Shown piece by piece: positions 21,587-33,293 of a stretch of 64,000 bases of DNA (the stretch's first letter is position 1; each line of letters opens with the position of its first letter). The position numbers and the translations under genes are program-made. This DNA comes from Setomelanomma holmii (taxonomy: Eukaryota > Ascomycota > Dothideomycetes > Pleosporales > Phaeosphaeriaceae). Under the pieces are notes generated by a model, which worked only from the letters and a program-made list of their open reading frames with translations, had not been told where the DNA came from and made no database searches. The DNA is taken from the NCBI GenBank assembly GCA_010015745.1, contig ML978182.1:1-64000 (forward strand), in the 5' to 3' direction.

Positions 21587-24500
21587 ATGGCCGACTACGA
21601 TCGCGAGGGCTCGGCGGAGTCGGAAGTTTTCAATCCTCAGCCTGAGGTTGATGAGGATGACGAGCCCGCGAGTCGACCTGCGCCGCGCAGGCAAGAAGTC
21701 GTCGAGGATGAAGACGACGACGATGCGCTCGGCCTGACAGGCAACCCTGACGAAGATGAGGAAGGCGAGGGCGTCGATCTTGACAACGATGATGATGACG
21801 ACGACGAAGATGAGGAGGACGAGGACGAGGATGACGTTGTTGTACGCATCTCAGCACTGTGCAGTCTGGCACTCATTTTACTGACACGAGCAGGCTCGAC
21901 CCGCTAAACGACGGAAGAAGGCGAAGCGCAACATGTTCATTGATGTCGAGGCCGAGGTCGACGAGGAGGACGAGGAGGAAGAAGAGGGCGATGATGAAGG
22001 AATCGAAGAAGTACATCCAGACGATCTCCTCCCGCCCACGGGTGCCGAACTCGACGACCGTCACCATCGCGAGCTGGACATGCGGCGCGAAGCCAACGCG
22101 CAGAAGGATGTCGAGGAGCTCGCGAAAGAGTTTGACGAGAAATACCGGCGGCGAGAGATGCAGAGTGCACGCAGGGGCGGTACTGGCGCAGTGCCGCTGG
22201 CTCTACCTACAGTCAACGATCCCATGATTTACATGACAAAGTGCCGACCGGGCAAGGAGCGCGAGATCATCATGGCCATACAGAAGCGTATCGACGACAA
22301 GATGCGTACGAATCAGCCCGTCAACGTCTTCTCTGCCTTCGAGCGAGGGCCAACCGGGCCTCAATCGGGATACCTCTACGTCGAAGCCGACTCGCAACAG
22401 GCTGTAATCGACATCCTCGATGGCGTTACAAACGTTTTCATGGGTTCGGGTCAATCATCCATCAGTGTCAAGGAGCGCCCAGATCTGCTACGTAAGAAGA
22501 AGAGGGCGCCGTTAGAAGTGGGCAAATTCGTGCGCATGCTACGTCCGCCAACATACAAGGGTGATCTGGCCAAGGTTGTGGAGGTCTCTACGAACGGGCT
22601 TGACTGTTCCGTGCAATTGGTGCCGCGCCTGGACTATGGTCTGAATGAAGATACCAATGCCGCAGTCGACAATAAGCGCAAGCGAGGATTCTTCGGCAGA
22701 CAAACAGAACGGCCACCTGCGAAGCTGTTCAACGAAGCCGAAGCGAAGAAGCGACATATGAAACATCTCAACATGACGGGCTCAGGCAACCAGAGAAGCT
22801 ACACATACAAGGGCGAAGACTACCAGAACGGTTTCCTCATCAAGGATGTCAAGGTCAATTGGGTCAGCACAGAGAAAGTGAACCCCAAGATGGAAGAGCT
22901 CCAGTACTTCTCGATACAGAACGCCGACGGGACTGAGACCCTGGATTTGCTTGCCGTGCAGGCAGCTCAGAAGGCGGCCGATTCAGGCTCCGCTTTTGCT
23001 GCTGGAGACAATGTGGAGATCTACACCGGTGAACAGAAGGGCATCCGTGGTACGACTGTCACAGTCATTGGCGACATCTTGACTCTGCGCGTCGCCGAGG
23101 GCGACCTCAAGGGCAGGAAGATTGATGCACCTGTCAAGACACTACGAAAGCTCTTCCGGGAAGGTGATCACGTCAAGGTCATCGGCGGCAGCAGATACGT
23201 CGATGAAGTCGGTCTAGTCACGAAGATCAGGGATGATAAAATTACCCTCCTCAGTGACTCGACCCAGGCAGAAATCACTGTATTCAGCAAGGACCTGAAG
23301 CGTGCAGCCGACAGTGCGACTGTGGGCGCAGACTCGAACTTCGACCTCTACGATCTGGTGCAGATTGAGTAAGTGTTGGGCCCTCACACTTTACTAGTCA
23401 CTTTTGCTAACAACTCCAGTGCCTCGACTATCGGATGTGTTGTCCGGGTTGACCGTGAAGTCCTGCGAGTCATCGACCAGCAGGGCGATGTGCGAACACT
23501 TCTACATACCCAGGTATCTCAAATTGTCGGCAGGAACAAGCATGCTGTGGCAACGGATCGCGATGGCTCCGAGATCAGACATGATGACGATGTCAAGGAG
23601 TATGGTGGCGAAAGTCGACAAGGCAAAGTCATCTACATCCATCGTGGCACCCTCTTTGTTCGAAACCGCGAACTCGTCGAAAATCAGGGCATTTTTGTGG
23701 TGCGCAGCTCCAACGTCGTCACGATGGCGGCAAAGAGCGGCCGGGCACAAGCACAAGGTCCAGATCTCAGTGGTCTAAACCCTGCCATTAATGCCGCAAA
23801 CGGAAATGCTGGGGGTGGTGCCATGGCTCCGCCTCGAAGCTTCGGTCGCGACAAGCTGATTGGAAAGACTGTGGTTATTCGCAAAGGTGCATACAAGGGT
23901 CTCTTGGGTATCGTCAAAGACACGATGAACGACGAAGCTCGTATCGAACTCCACACCAAAAACAAGCAAATCTCCGTCAAGAAGGAGTTGCTATCCATCA
24001 AGGATCCCATCACTGGCAACAGCATGCCAATCGGAGGTGGCTTTCCGAACCGGTCACGAGGCGGCTTTGCTGGAAGCACTCCAAGCCACAATGGTGGTGG
24101 ACGCACACCAGGTTGGGGCAACTCCTCAACTCGTGGCCCATCATGGGGTAGCACTCCATCTGGAGGCCGCACGCCAGGCTGGGGAGGAGGCGGCGGTGGT
24201 CGGACACCTGGCTGGGGAGGTGATGGCGGGCGCACTGCATATGGCGGTGGTGATGGCGGCCGAACTGCCTTTGGCGGCGATGGTGCTCGAACTGCCTATG
24301 GAGGAGCAACTTCATACGGAGGTGCAACTTCGTATGGCGGAGGGACGGCATATGGTGGCAATGACGGCTCGCGGACTGCTTATGGAGGCTTCAATGCTGG
24401 AAACCGCACGCCCGCTTGGGGAGGCTCATCTGGCAATACTGCCTCGAAATCATCCGGAGGGCTCTCAGCGCCCACTCCTGGGGCGTACAATGCGCCGACA

Positions 24501-24722
24501 CCAGGTGCCTATGCGGCTCCTACGCCCGGTGCTTATGGCGCGTACTCGGCACCGACACCAGGTGGACCGCCTATGGACGCACCAACACCAGGCAACTTTA
24601 CGGCTCCCACGCCTGGTGATACAGGCTACAAGTACGGCGCCACGCCCGCTGCTGCACCGACACCAGGGGCCTGGGAGCCTGCAACGCCGGCGCCGAGTGG
24701 AGAGGACCCAGGATATCATTGA
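21587..24722 (+). CDS. spt5: transcription elongation factor Spt5
   Basis: Three exons: 21587-21841, 21894-23368 and 23420-24722, introns 52 and 51 nt (GTACGC...GCAG; GTAAGT...CCAG); 1010 aa. Domains in order: very acidic N-terminus (Asp/Glu runs to about residue 130), NGN domain at about 190-280 that binds Spt4 (IYMTKCRPGKE, PTGPQSGYLYVEAD), then several KOW domains near 294, 454 (GDNVEIYTGEQKGIRG), 507 (GDHVKVIGGSRYVDEVG), 580 and 723 (GKTVVIRKGAYKGLLG). The C-terminal repeat region covers about 795-1010. With Spt4 it forms DSIF, which clamps RNA polymerase II and couples elongation to capping and mRNA processing. All parts expected for the family are present. High confidence. Confidence 0.97.
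24070..24719 (+). repeat. Spt5 C-terminal repeat region
   Basis: In-frame degenerate repeats encode three different motifs in succession: GRTPGWG-type (about 24097-24230), GRTAYGG/TSYGG-type (about 24230-24400), then APTPGAY/APTPGG-type up to the stop. Each holds Thr or Ser next to Pro or Arg, the usual targets of CDK9-type kinases in Spt5 tails. Confidence 0.8.
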
Positions 24723-24943
24723 AGCGTTTCTTGTTCATGTACGATAGAAGACGTTGGGCATGCCTTAGGGTAAGATTGCAAAAGCACTTATTCGTTCCCT
24801 TTGCATTGCAGGAGTTTGGCATAGAATATCTGCAATCAGACATTCTATGGATCCCGACAAACTTGACACTTCCCATGCCAGCCACTGTATTCAATTTGCT
24901 GTCTCTGCTACGCCCTTGGAAACGTACTACCATGCGACCACAT

Positions 24944-25871
24944 CTACCAGGGCCACTGCCCCTCCGCCTTCAAATACCCACCACTTTCCACATCCCTGTC
25001 ACCCTTCAAAATCGCCACCATGGGCCTCGCCCCTTCGCTCGTCGGCTTCGCACCATGTTCCACCTTATTCATCGGGCCCAGATTACTACGCACGTCACTC
25101 TTCAATCCATCCACTCAGTCCACTTAGGGAGTGAATACATACCTCTCAGTAAACCCAGGACAAAACGCAAAAACCTTCCACCCCGCCTCTCTATACTCGT
25201 ACCACTGACATACAGTCAACATGTTCAGAGCGGCCTTGCTCACGCGGTACGGCACCACTTTCATCGTTTGGTGCGGGTTGCTGGTGTCGGAGCGTAGGGT
25301 GATGGAACCGGCGCCAGAGGTGACGTTTATGATGCGCGGCGTGTGTGTAGAAGCGGAGAGCAGGGGCGCGAAGGCTTCGACGACGACGGCGGGGCCGGTG
25401 ATGTTGGTGTGGAAGGCGGATTGGAGGCATGTGGAGAGTGGGAGGGAGGCGTGGAAGGAGTCGCCGATTGCGGCGTTGTTGACGAGGGCGTCGATACTGC
25501 ATGGTTGATCAGAGTTCTAATACAAATATTGGAACGGTTTGGTTGGGATGGTTTACCGTCCATGTTTCTCCTTCACTTGTTTGGCAGCTGCCTCAATGCT
25601 CTCGTCTGAAGTCACATCAATCTGCACGAGTTCGACACTGCCGGGGAGATCACGCGCTTGCAAGTCTTTCACGGCAGACTCTCCCTTCTCGACCGAGCGG
25701 CTGCCGAGTAGGATGAAGTTGGATGCGTCGGCGAGGAGCTGGGCGGCGAGTTCAAAGCCGATGCCACCGTTTGCTTGCTGGTGTTAGAGGCTGATTCTTC
25801 TTGGATTGAAGATGGATTGGTAATGCCTTACCACCAGTGATGAGCGTGATGATCTTATCGTTTGAGGACAT
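24944..25871 (-). CDS. short-chain dehydrogenase/reductase (classical SDR)
   Basis: Four exons: 25871-25832, 25773-25557, 25496-25143 and 25085-24944 with introns of 58, 60 and 57 nt; 250 aa, the normal length. All phases match. The cofactor motif T12-G-A-N-G-G-I-G19 is created by the first junction, whose acceptor is the AAG at 25776-25774 rather than the earlier CAG. NNAA is in exon 3, SGAGS supplies the catalytic Ser, and Y169-x3-K173 (YRVSK) is the active site; PGFTE follows. The reaction is NAD(P)H-dependent oxidoreduction of an alcohol or ketone; substrate unknown. The 3' end lies 220 bp from the Spt5 stop, in convergent orientation. Upstream is an AT-rich stretch and then another minus-strand gene, an MFS transporter. 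Confidence 0.88.
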
Positions 25872-26644
25872 GTTGGACGATTCTGTTCTCAGATAGTTTC
25901 CTAGGCTTGTATTGTTGTTAAAGTCTGCTGTTCGTAAAGTCGATGCTCCTCTATTTCACCCAGGGCGGTCCCTTTATACTTCCTCTCACCGTGAACAACC
26001 GCGACCCCTGCTCTCTCTTTCTCGGACCCAGAGGTCCACTTCATCATGAAACTGGTCTCCAGAAGTGCAAAAAGATACTGCACTTTTTCTCAATCTATGC
26101 CTCAAAGAGTCTCGCAATACCGTGAGTGACTATTCGACCAATAGACGGATTTCCAGATTATCTTATCAAGCTACCTCTTTGGGACGGCACGTGGAAGGTC
26201 GGACTGTCTTTCCTCCTTGTCAGACTGAGTATGATGTGATTGGCGCGCTGGGGATGGAGTTAGCGGGCGCGGTTGAGGTTCGGGGATAAGTGGAGTTAGC
26301 TTGGGCATGGGTGTGATACTAGGCAATGTTAAGATAACAAGGCATGATGATGAGCCGGTCAGTTGCGGGGTTGATCGCATGATGTCAGTCTGAAAGGAGG
26401 CTTCGATTGCGTGGTTTTGCGAAGTTTGGCGAAGGTAAGGTAGGGAAAGCAGTATTAGTTGTCCATAGAGTTCAGTGAAGACATCCATGGATCTACACAG
26501 GCAGAAGAGTATTTCTTTTGTAACATGAGGGAATTAGTTGAGAGGCTTAACGCTAAACTATCTACGTGTATACTTCCGCCGAAATGTTACTATCATACAG
26601 TCTATATTATAATGGTTAGACCCTCAAGAGGCACGGGAATCCTT
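25872..26644. other. intergenic, SDR promoter and MFS 3' flank
   Basis: About 0.77 kb between the SDR start and the MFS stop, both on the minus strand. It is slightly AT-rich near the MFS stop. No convincing gene in any frame. Confidence 0.4.
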
Positions 26645-28328
26645 TTATGCCACTGCAAATCTGCTCCTCTCTCTTAGCAGTTTGCCCCACTTGAACAATG
26701 CTGCCATTAGCAGACTACATATGACCATACATCCTGCCAGAAGACTGACACCTCCATCGATACCAATGCCCTGGAACATTGGCCTTGAGAACAAGATCGA
26801 TGCAACGGCGAGCAGACTTCTCGATAAGCTGTTGGCTGCGAAAATGCTTGCAGCGTACCGGGGGTAGATGTTCGGGAGATACAGGAAGATCGACTGTACA
26901 ATGAAATATGTGCCGAAGATGGACATTGAAAGACCGACGGTGGGAGCCATCCAGTGGACGCTTGGGCGTGCAGTCCATGCTATGAGGGAGTCAGTATGTT
27001 CTGTGAGTGGGATGTGGAGAGAGCTCGCTTACCATAGAGGAAGAGGCCAGCTGGAATGAGTGGGCTAGCTACCATGCCTGGAATCAAATGGTTCTCGAGC
27101 TCGCCAAATGTTCCGGCGAACATGCGGGGAAAGACTCGGAACTTGAGGTAGATGACATGAATGGTGAAGGCGAGAATGGCTGCGGGTGCGACGCAAAGGA
27201 AGATGAGACCAGTGCTTTGGGCGCTGAATCCATACATAACAGGGTATACCAGAGGCAGCGACTCGAAAAACGAATAGTAGATGCCATATGCAAGTCCCAT
27301 ATAGATGGTAGTAAAGAGAATAGCAGGATCCAGAGCGTTGATCTCCCAAGGCTTGATCAGTGCATCGAATAGCAAAGCGCCAACCTTGATGTTATGCTGC
27401 TTGCGCTCCGAGTCAGACATCAATTCCTGGTTTCCAGTCTCTTCGCGCAGACGCCTCGCCTTGTAGTACAGGATCGTAGGGCTAGAGGACTCGGGCATGA
27501 AAAAGATCATCAGAAGGTAGATTGGTCCGGCAATGATCATGAGCTCCCAGCTGGAGAACCTCCAACCGAGATGCTGTACGGCGTAAGACGACAGTGTAGG
27601 ACCAAGTGCAGGGCCGAGCGTTGCGACAGCAGCCCAGAGTGCGATGGCAAACGGGACGTGAGGTCCTTGCCAAATATCTGTAAGGCTGGCGCCGGCGGTC
27701 GCTAGGCACGGCGAGGCCATGAAGCCAAGCAGGAAGCGCAAAACCATCAAGCCTGCGAAGTTGTTGACGAGCGAGGTTGGGATACACAGAACGACGAAGA
27801 GGAATCCTGAGATTGCGTATGGAGGATTTCTTCCAATAGCGGGAATCTCAGAGAGAGGCGAGAAGAGGAGACAACCAACGCCGTATCCCAAGACGTATAG
27901 TGCGAGGCCGAGAGAGCCTTCTACATGGCTCACATGAAAGATCTCCTGCACTGCTTCCTGCGAAGATGTGTAAATTGAGGATCCAACGTAGACGGCAAAT
28001 GTGTAGAACGCGATGATGAATGTCATCCAGACTTTGTGGCTGAATGGCCCTGCAGCTCAATTAGCGATCGAGCAGTGACATCTTGAACATGTTCGAACTA
28101 ACAGTTCTGCGGGTTGCTGGGATCCTCGGGACCGCTCCAGTCTACGAGGCTGGTTTGATGTTGCTTGAGTTCATTGCCAATGTCGGTATTGGTGATTGTG
28201 TGGGACACATCATCAGAGGATGAGGATGTTGATATCGCTTTGGCAGGACTGCGTGAGTAGTCAAGGTTGCCCTTCGTGGAATACCGTATCAACGTCCCGA
28301 CGGAAGAATGTATGAACATGTACGACAT
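26645..28328 (-). CDS. MFS transporter, DHA1 multidrug family
   Basis: Three exons: 28328-28103, 28049-27033 and 26979-26645, both introns 53 nt (GTTAGT...GCAG and GTAAGC...ATAG); 525 aa. The junctions give NPQN-WPFSHKVW and GLFLY-AWTARPSVHW, both hallmarks of fungal Flu1/Caf5-like drug antiporters. Also visible: YVLGYGVGCLLFSPLSEIPAIGR (motif A-like), LRFLLGFMASPCLATAGASLTDI (motif C-like), GWRFSSWELMIIAGP, and a central loop with KARRLREETG. Twelve transmembrane helices are expected. The start at 28328 is preferred because HSSVGTLIRYSTKG matches the conserved beginning of this family; an ATG 34 codons upstream (28430) lies in CT-rich leader-like sequence. Likely function is proton-coupled efflux at the plasma membrane; substrate unknown. 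Confidence 0.86.
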
Positions 28329-31256
28329 TGTGCGAGTATGCGGTGTCGAAAACGTGTAAGATGTGGGGGATAGTGAGTGTCTCCACTCTGGATATCGAAT
28401 TCTCGTGGATTGAGGATCAGGTTGTGGCAAGAGGAGAATGGATTGAGAGGGGTAGGATGATGAGACTTGAGGCTACACACGTACTACAATATATATACCT
28501 AAGAGCAGAAGAGCCTGTCTTATCTCCATCACCCGTTCAGCTTTACAAGGTTTGTAAGGTGTGCCTGCCCACCGGAATGGCTTACGCCAAGGTAGTATAC
28601 ACAATGACGAGATATGGCGGAGTGGAAGGAGATACTGTGTACCCTGGAGGCTTTTCGTGCGTTTTATTTAGACGGCATTTCCTCATGCGGCAAGATTGAC
28701 GCAATGGTGCCCATGGCTGCACCGGTGACTCAGATCTTCTCACGGCGATGTGCCAATAATGTGCTGACAGGAATGCATCCATCAGAGCGATAGTGAAGTT
28801 GCGAGAGTAGAATTCCCTGCAACGCTAGGAAAGGGCGTAGGCGGAGTTAACGGAGTTTAGGGTTCGAGTCGATTTCCTGGCTTCTGATTGGCTGACAGTC
28901 TCCGCAGCAAGAACGGACGAAATCAGGACGCCGAGCATACTCACGTATGTAAGCACATCTTATATTTGCTACAGTCACAACCTCCATACCTAACGTTATG
29001 ATGCTGCTAAAAGCTCCGATGTTATCACCATAACGTGTTGATGCTGACATGCGCAGTCGTCGCAACTTGATGCGGAATGCGGCAGCTACAAGCGATGCGC
29101 TCTCACAACCACAAGAAGCAAAAAGCTCTCAAAATCGCAAGGCTACAGTCAAGCCACGGCGCGGGGCCGATGCCATGCCATGTTGACGCCCGTCGTCGCC
29201 TCAGGATACCGGTAAGACCGGATTGAGCTGTACTCGGAGCTCCGTGTAACGATCTTAGACGCCGGCAGGTGCTTACATAGCGACCGCTTGTGGACGAATG
29301 CACGATCTTTTCTGCCTCCATAACATCTTCCCTCCTCTTCTTGCGCGATTGGTCCCCTCTCAGGTCTGTTTGTCAGCGGACCTTCGGCCGCTTCTTGTTG
29401 CGTTTTGGTATGTAAGAAGAACCTCACCAACGATTTTCTGGATTGCGACATGACAGAACACTGGATCTTCCGCCGAGCTCGGGTCTGCGCAAGTGCGAGG
29501 TTGAATGGTACTGGAGATGACTGCGTTGTCTCGGATACTGCCGTGCTTCTGCTTACTTCGCGTGTAGCGACTATGGATGCATATCAGTTGCAAATTTGCT
29601 CAAGGAGTGCCATGCGAGGTCACCGAAGACGTCTGGCTGCGCTGTGCGACATGACTGAGTGTCAGGGCTACACTGCAGTATGCATCGTGCAAGCGCAGGC
29701 ACTGCTTTAAGACACGCTGCTATGTTCCGGCGAACAGCCCTTGCGACAATGCGTGCGCTTGTGTTCGGGTGGCAGACCCGCGTGAGCGTAGCATGGCGGT
29801 ACCTGAGGCCTCAACCGTCCAAATGGTCTTATTCCACGTTCACGAGACGTTCCGTGTCCCATCTTCGACCTTATCATGTTTAAGCTTCCGCGGCATTTCT
29901 TAGCAGCTCAACGGTCACCAGTTTCCGCCAGAAATGTTTCGCCAAGGTGCAGAGGACAAGTTGACAAGACATGTTGTGTTTGGTGCTCCGCTGCCTGTAG
30001 GTTGTTGGCGGCCACTGCGAGCGCTGACTTCGGTAGGACGTGAAATGGGTGCGTGCAGCCCTGCGAATGTCAACACTCGGTCTTCTGCACGCGCGATCGC
30101 ACAAATTGTTAGGTCGATGCTGTTCATGATCAAATAGATGAGTTTCATATAACAGGTGATGAACATTCTGGCCAGCTTCAGTCGCGTGTTCAAGAGACAG
30201 ACAATCTGCACTAAGGAAGTACTCGAGGCTGAATGTCGCTCTCCAGGATGAGAACGCACCACCTTGCTTCGGTGACTGCGAACCCTTGCAACATGTTCTC
30301 GTGAGTGCAGTGAGCACAGTTTCGCAGTCCGTGATCGTCCCTTAAACTCCTGAGATGCCAGGCCTGGAACTGAACAACCACGCGACAACCGCACCCCTCA
30401 ACACCAAAGGATTCGAGCAACGATAAGGACAATCAAGGGGAGGCACAAAAGGAAGGAATAATTGACGAAGGCAATGACTCGAATCCAGGCACAATTTAAC
30501 ATCCAGCCCTGGGCTGATCGTCGAGGCTGCGGGGCTCCCGAGTCCACAGGCCACCATTCTGTTTGCAGCAGCACCAGCTCAGCCTCCCGCAGCCAACAAC
30601 CGTGCGCTGCGATCGAGACTCGCTTTTCCAGCACAAAATTTCCATGCAGAGTGCTAGTGAGGCTGAACAAGAACCGGATTCGGCTAGGCTTTCAATATGC
30701 TTTGGTTATTGGGCGCAGGCGTTTTGAGCCTGGTCTTCCTGCGCGATGCTGCGCGCGACATGGGCTACGCGAAACGCCCGCTGTGGGCGTAGCTGAGACT
30801 CAATTGTGACTCGGGACCAGGGTGTGTCGCTAACCGTTTGGGTGGGATGGATGTTTTTCTACATATGTAGGCTGCAAGCGCGCCATCTGATGGTGTTTTG
30901 ATGTCTTTCATTGTTTCTTAGCACTTTGCATCGATACTTCTTCCTAGGTAATCTCGTGTTGGTGGTTCCTGTCAGCACTCATTTCACGATCGTCCAACGG
31001 CGCATAATCTTAGTCACAGCACCTTACAAATTCTGTGAAGGAATTCTCTTTGAGGTAAGTGGGCATCTCCAAGGCTCACTGGTCCCCGAATAGGATGTGA
31101 ATTGTTTGAAGTTGACATACCAAATAGACTCAGCCCCTTCCTTCCCGCAATCGTTCCCTACAGCATCCTGGTATTCGGGCCTTCTACAACAATTCGCGCT
31201 CCTTCAAATACACCTGCGCATCTGCACTTCTGTGGCGCAGATACACTTCCGCCAAA
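28329..31256. other. gene-poor 2.9-kb region
   Basis: Between the divergent starts of the MFS gene and a plus-strand secreted/membrane protein. Frames up to about 160 codons occur on both strands (for example 29915-30394 minus) but overlap each other and have chance-like composition, with many Arg, Cys, His and Ser. CCAAT boxes (ATTGG on the plus strand) occur near 28885. No tRNA or mobile element recognised. Confidence 0.5.
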
Positions 31257-32045
31257 ATGCTCGTCGCACCAGCAGTATCGGTTTTCGCATCCACGCTCCT
31301 TCTCTCCACAACAAGCGCAGCGCCAACACGAACGCATTGCCGATGCACAGTTGTCGCAGACGCACCACCAGCCGCAATCTTCACTCCTTCAGCCGCACAT
31401 TGGACACCAGCAGAATCATCACGAAGTCCAATCGTAGACATATGTTCGAATTTGGGCCCTGAGCTCGAGAACTTCCAACACACAAAGCCCGATCTGTACG
31501 AATCATACCTTTCGCAGACAGAAGGACATTCAGAAAGCAATGACCAACAACGACCGCTCACTACCACCGTATTGGTGAATTTCGCCGCGGGAAATAAGTT
31601 GCATGAGAGGTCTCAACCAGATGAGGAGCCGCGACCAACAACCCGCCCCCACCAACGCATCGTCTGTCGCTCGGAGCCCGAGCCATTCACAGCGTACCAT
31701 GGATCGTTCGTCACGCTATGGGCTCTGCAGATTATCATCGCGATCGCGATTCTCGCATGCATTGCGGAAGGTGTGCATTTGAGCGTGCGATGGTACAGCA
31801 CCCCACACATCGACTCACACAGCGACCAACTTCTGGGCAAGATGGGCGGCATGATGCGCCTGCCCGGCAGCCAAAGGCTATGGCTTTCGATCTCGACATC
31901 AAGAACGGACGAAACGGTCTCTGAAAAGGAATCGCGAAGCTATGAAGCGACACCAATCCTTGTCGTCGAGACGCCGAATGGAGAGCGAGTAGTGATTGCA
32001 TATGAGGAAGACGATGACGATGAGATGTATAGGCCGGTGATGTGA
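31257..32045 (+). CDS. putative secreted or single-pass membrane protein of unknown family
   Basis: A single exon of 262 codons. Residues 1-22 form a clear signal peptide (hydrophobic VSVFASTLLLSTTSA, then APT). Next is a short Cys motif HCRCTVV, a Ser/Pro-rich stretch, and ICSNLGPELENF...DLYESYL, which together look like the conserved lumenal part of a fungal-only family. A strongly hydrophobic segment, WALQIIIAIAILACIAEGVHL (about residues 157-177), is a likely transmembrane helix. The remaining 85 residues are cytoplasmic, Ser-rich, and end in an acidic run (EEDDDDEMYRPVM). It may be a type I plasma-membrane protein. I do not know its function. The ATG at 31257 is the only one that yields the signal peptide. 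Confidence 0.7.
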   Translation: MLVAPAVSVFASTLLLSTTSAAPTRTHCRCTVVADAPPAAIFTPSAAHWTPAESSRSPIVDICSNLGPELENFQHTKPDLYESYLSQTEGHSESNDQQRPLTTTVLVNFAAGNKLHERSQPDEEPRPTTRPHQRIVCRSEPEPFTAYHGSFVTLWALQIIIAIAILACIAEGVHLSVRWYSTPHIDSHSDQLLGKMGGMMRLPGSQRLWLSISTSRTDETVSEKESRSYEATPILVVETPNGERVVIAYEEDDDDEMYRPVM

Positions 32046-33293
32046 TTTTACTCACATTGCGGTTTTGTTGATTGTTTCTTCTCTTGTAGATAGTCTAGCC
32101 TTCCGCACGCGTTTCCAGCGGTGCGTGGATGTCTTATGCACGTGTAGTAGATACCCTTGACGAAGTATAATACATCGAAGAAATGCACGCAACGCTTAAC
32201 ATCATATCTTCATCTTTTTTCTCGTGTAGTTGACATGGAGTGGGTCGAGGTTTCATCCTCAAGGTGCACTCCATGACCAGCAGTGCGACGAGGTTTTATC
32301 CCCGTTACTTGTTCATGTCGTGCGTCTCTTTCTCTGCATCTTTCTCTTTCTCTCGAGATGTGCATGCGTCCCAGCGCAGGCTACTTATCAAGAAGCAGTG
32401 GGTATCTGAAAGCAAAAGCGCCGCGCAAATGTCTATGTACAATTGAGCAAAGAAATAGAATCATGCACGACCGATGGGCGAACCAAAATGCCGGACCAGA
32501 GTGGTTCCAGATCGGGAAGGGCGCAAGGGTGGACCGGGTATGGTCGCACAGTCGCACGGAGAGTGATTGTTGCTGACAGCACTTGCATGATCTGTCTTAC
32601 CTGCCCAGATGAAGTAAAAGGGCTTTCGATGTGCACGGGCAATAGGTAGAGGTGGTATACCGAGTCGATCGGATTGTTGCTATGGGCCGCTCGGTAGTTG
32701 TCGCAGAAGGGTTCCAGGCAAGGCAGTCGTGAAATAAGGTTCGTTGTGAGGTATCGCATGGTGTTTATCGTACAAGAGTGGTATGAAATCACCGCAGTTG
32801 GTGGGCCGCAGATGGGTAGCGCATTTCATGTCGCAAGCGGGTTTTGTGATAGGGCATCGCAGATGCTGTTGTATTAGGTAGTCGCTATAGGGACTTGCGA
32901 CTGGTCGCAATAGGGTATCGTGTAAGGGTGTCGCAGTGACCGGACTGGACATCAAACATCACCGGGATGCTGAATCGATCGTTCTAGCAGTAAGGCCGTA
33001 CATTAAAGATGGTACCGGACTGTAAGAACAGTCATACAGGTGAAACCCAGACGGTGGTCGTGAATGTTTGTCGTAGTCGCCGAGTTCAATGAAAGGCAAG
33101 GAAGTCGATCGGAACGCCGTTTGTCGATAGACACCAACCGTCTAGGTAGTGATGATAACGCCGTAGGAAAGTCGTGATAGAGTCGAATGTCAACCGCAAA
33201 GATTCTGCTTGTGTCGCGCATGAGTGAAAGTGTGTCTACGTTAGGTGTTAGAGGGGGTGGAGTATTATTGAGTGCCTAGCACAACTGCATGCA
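32046..33293. other. intergenic with a decayed minisatellite
   Basis: This 1.25-kb region lies between the convergent 3' ends of the membrane-protein gene and the second zinc-cluster gene. It holds the phased repeat described separately (32701-32943). The rest, including 33050-33200 with scattered TCGT/TCGA words, shows no gene. Confidence 0.45.
32701..32943 (+). repeat. degenerate minisatellite, period about 25-26 bp
   Basis: The word TCGC (or a one-base variant) followed by A recurs at 32701, 32727, 32754, 32806, 32831, 32857, 32882, 32905 and 32931. Spacings are 26, 27, 52 (twice 26), 25, 26, 25, 23 and 26. Units often end in TAGGGTA, AAGGGTG or similar G-rich words. Units have diverged strongly, so this looks like an old tandem array rather than a recent one. 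Confidence 0.55.

Noticed and set aside
9524..28328. Possible secondary-metabolite cluster from three MFS genes, two oxidoreductases and a regulator
   Set aside because: No PKS, NRPS, terpene synthase, DMATS or P450 gene is present, and Spt5 and a BTB protein lie between them.
28857..28870. GGTTCGAGTCG word resembling a tRNA B box
   Set aside because: No paired T stem, no A box at the right distance and no acceptor stem could be drawn.
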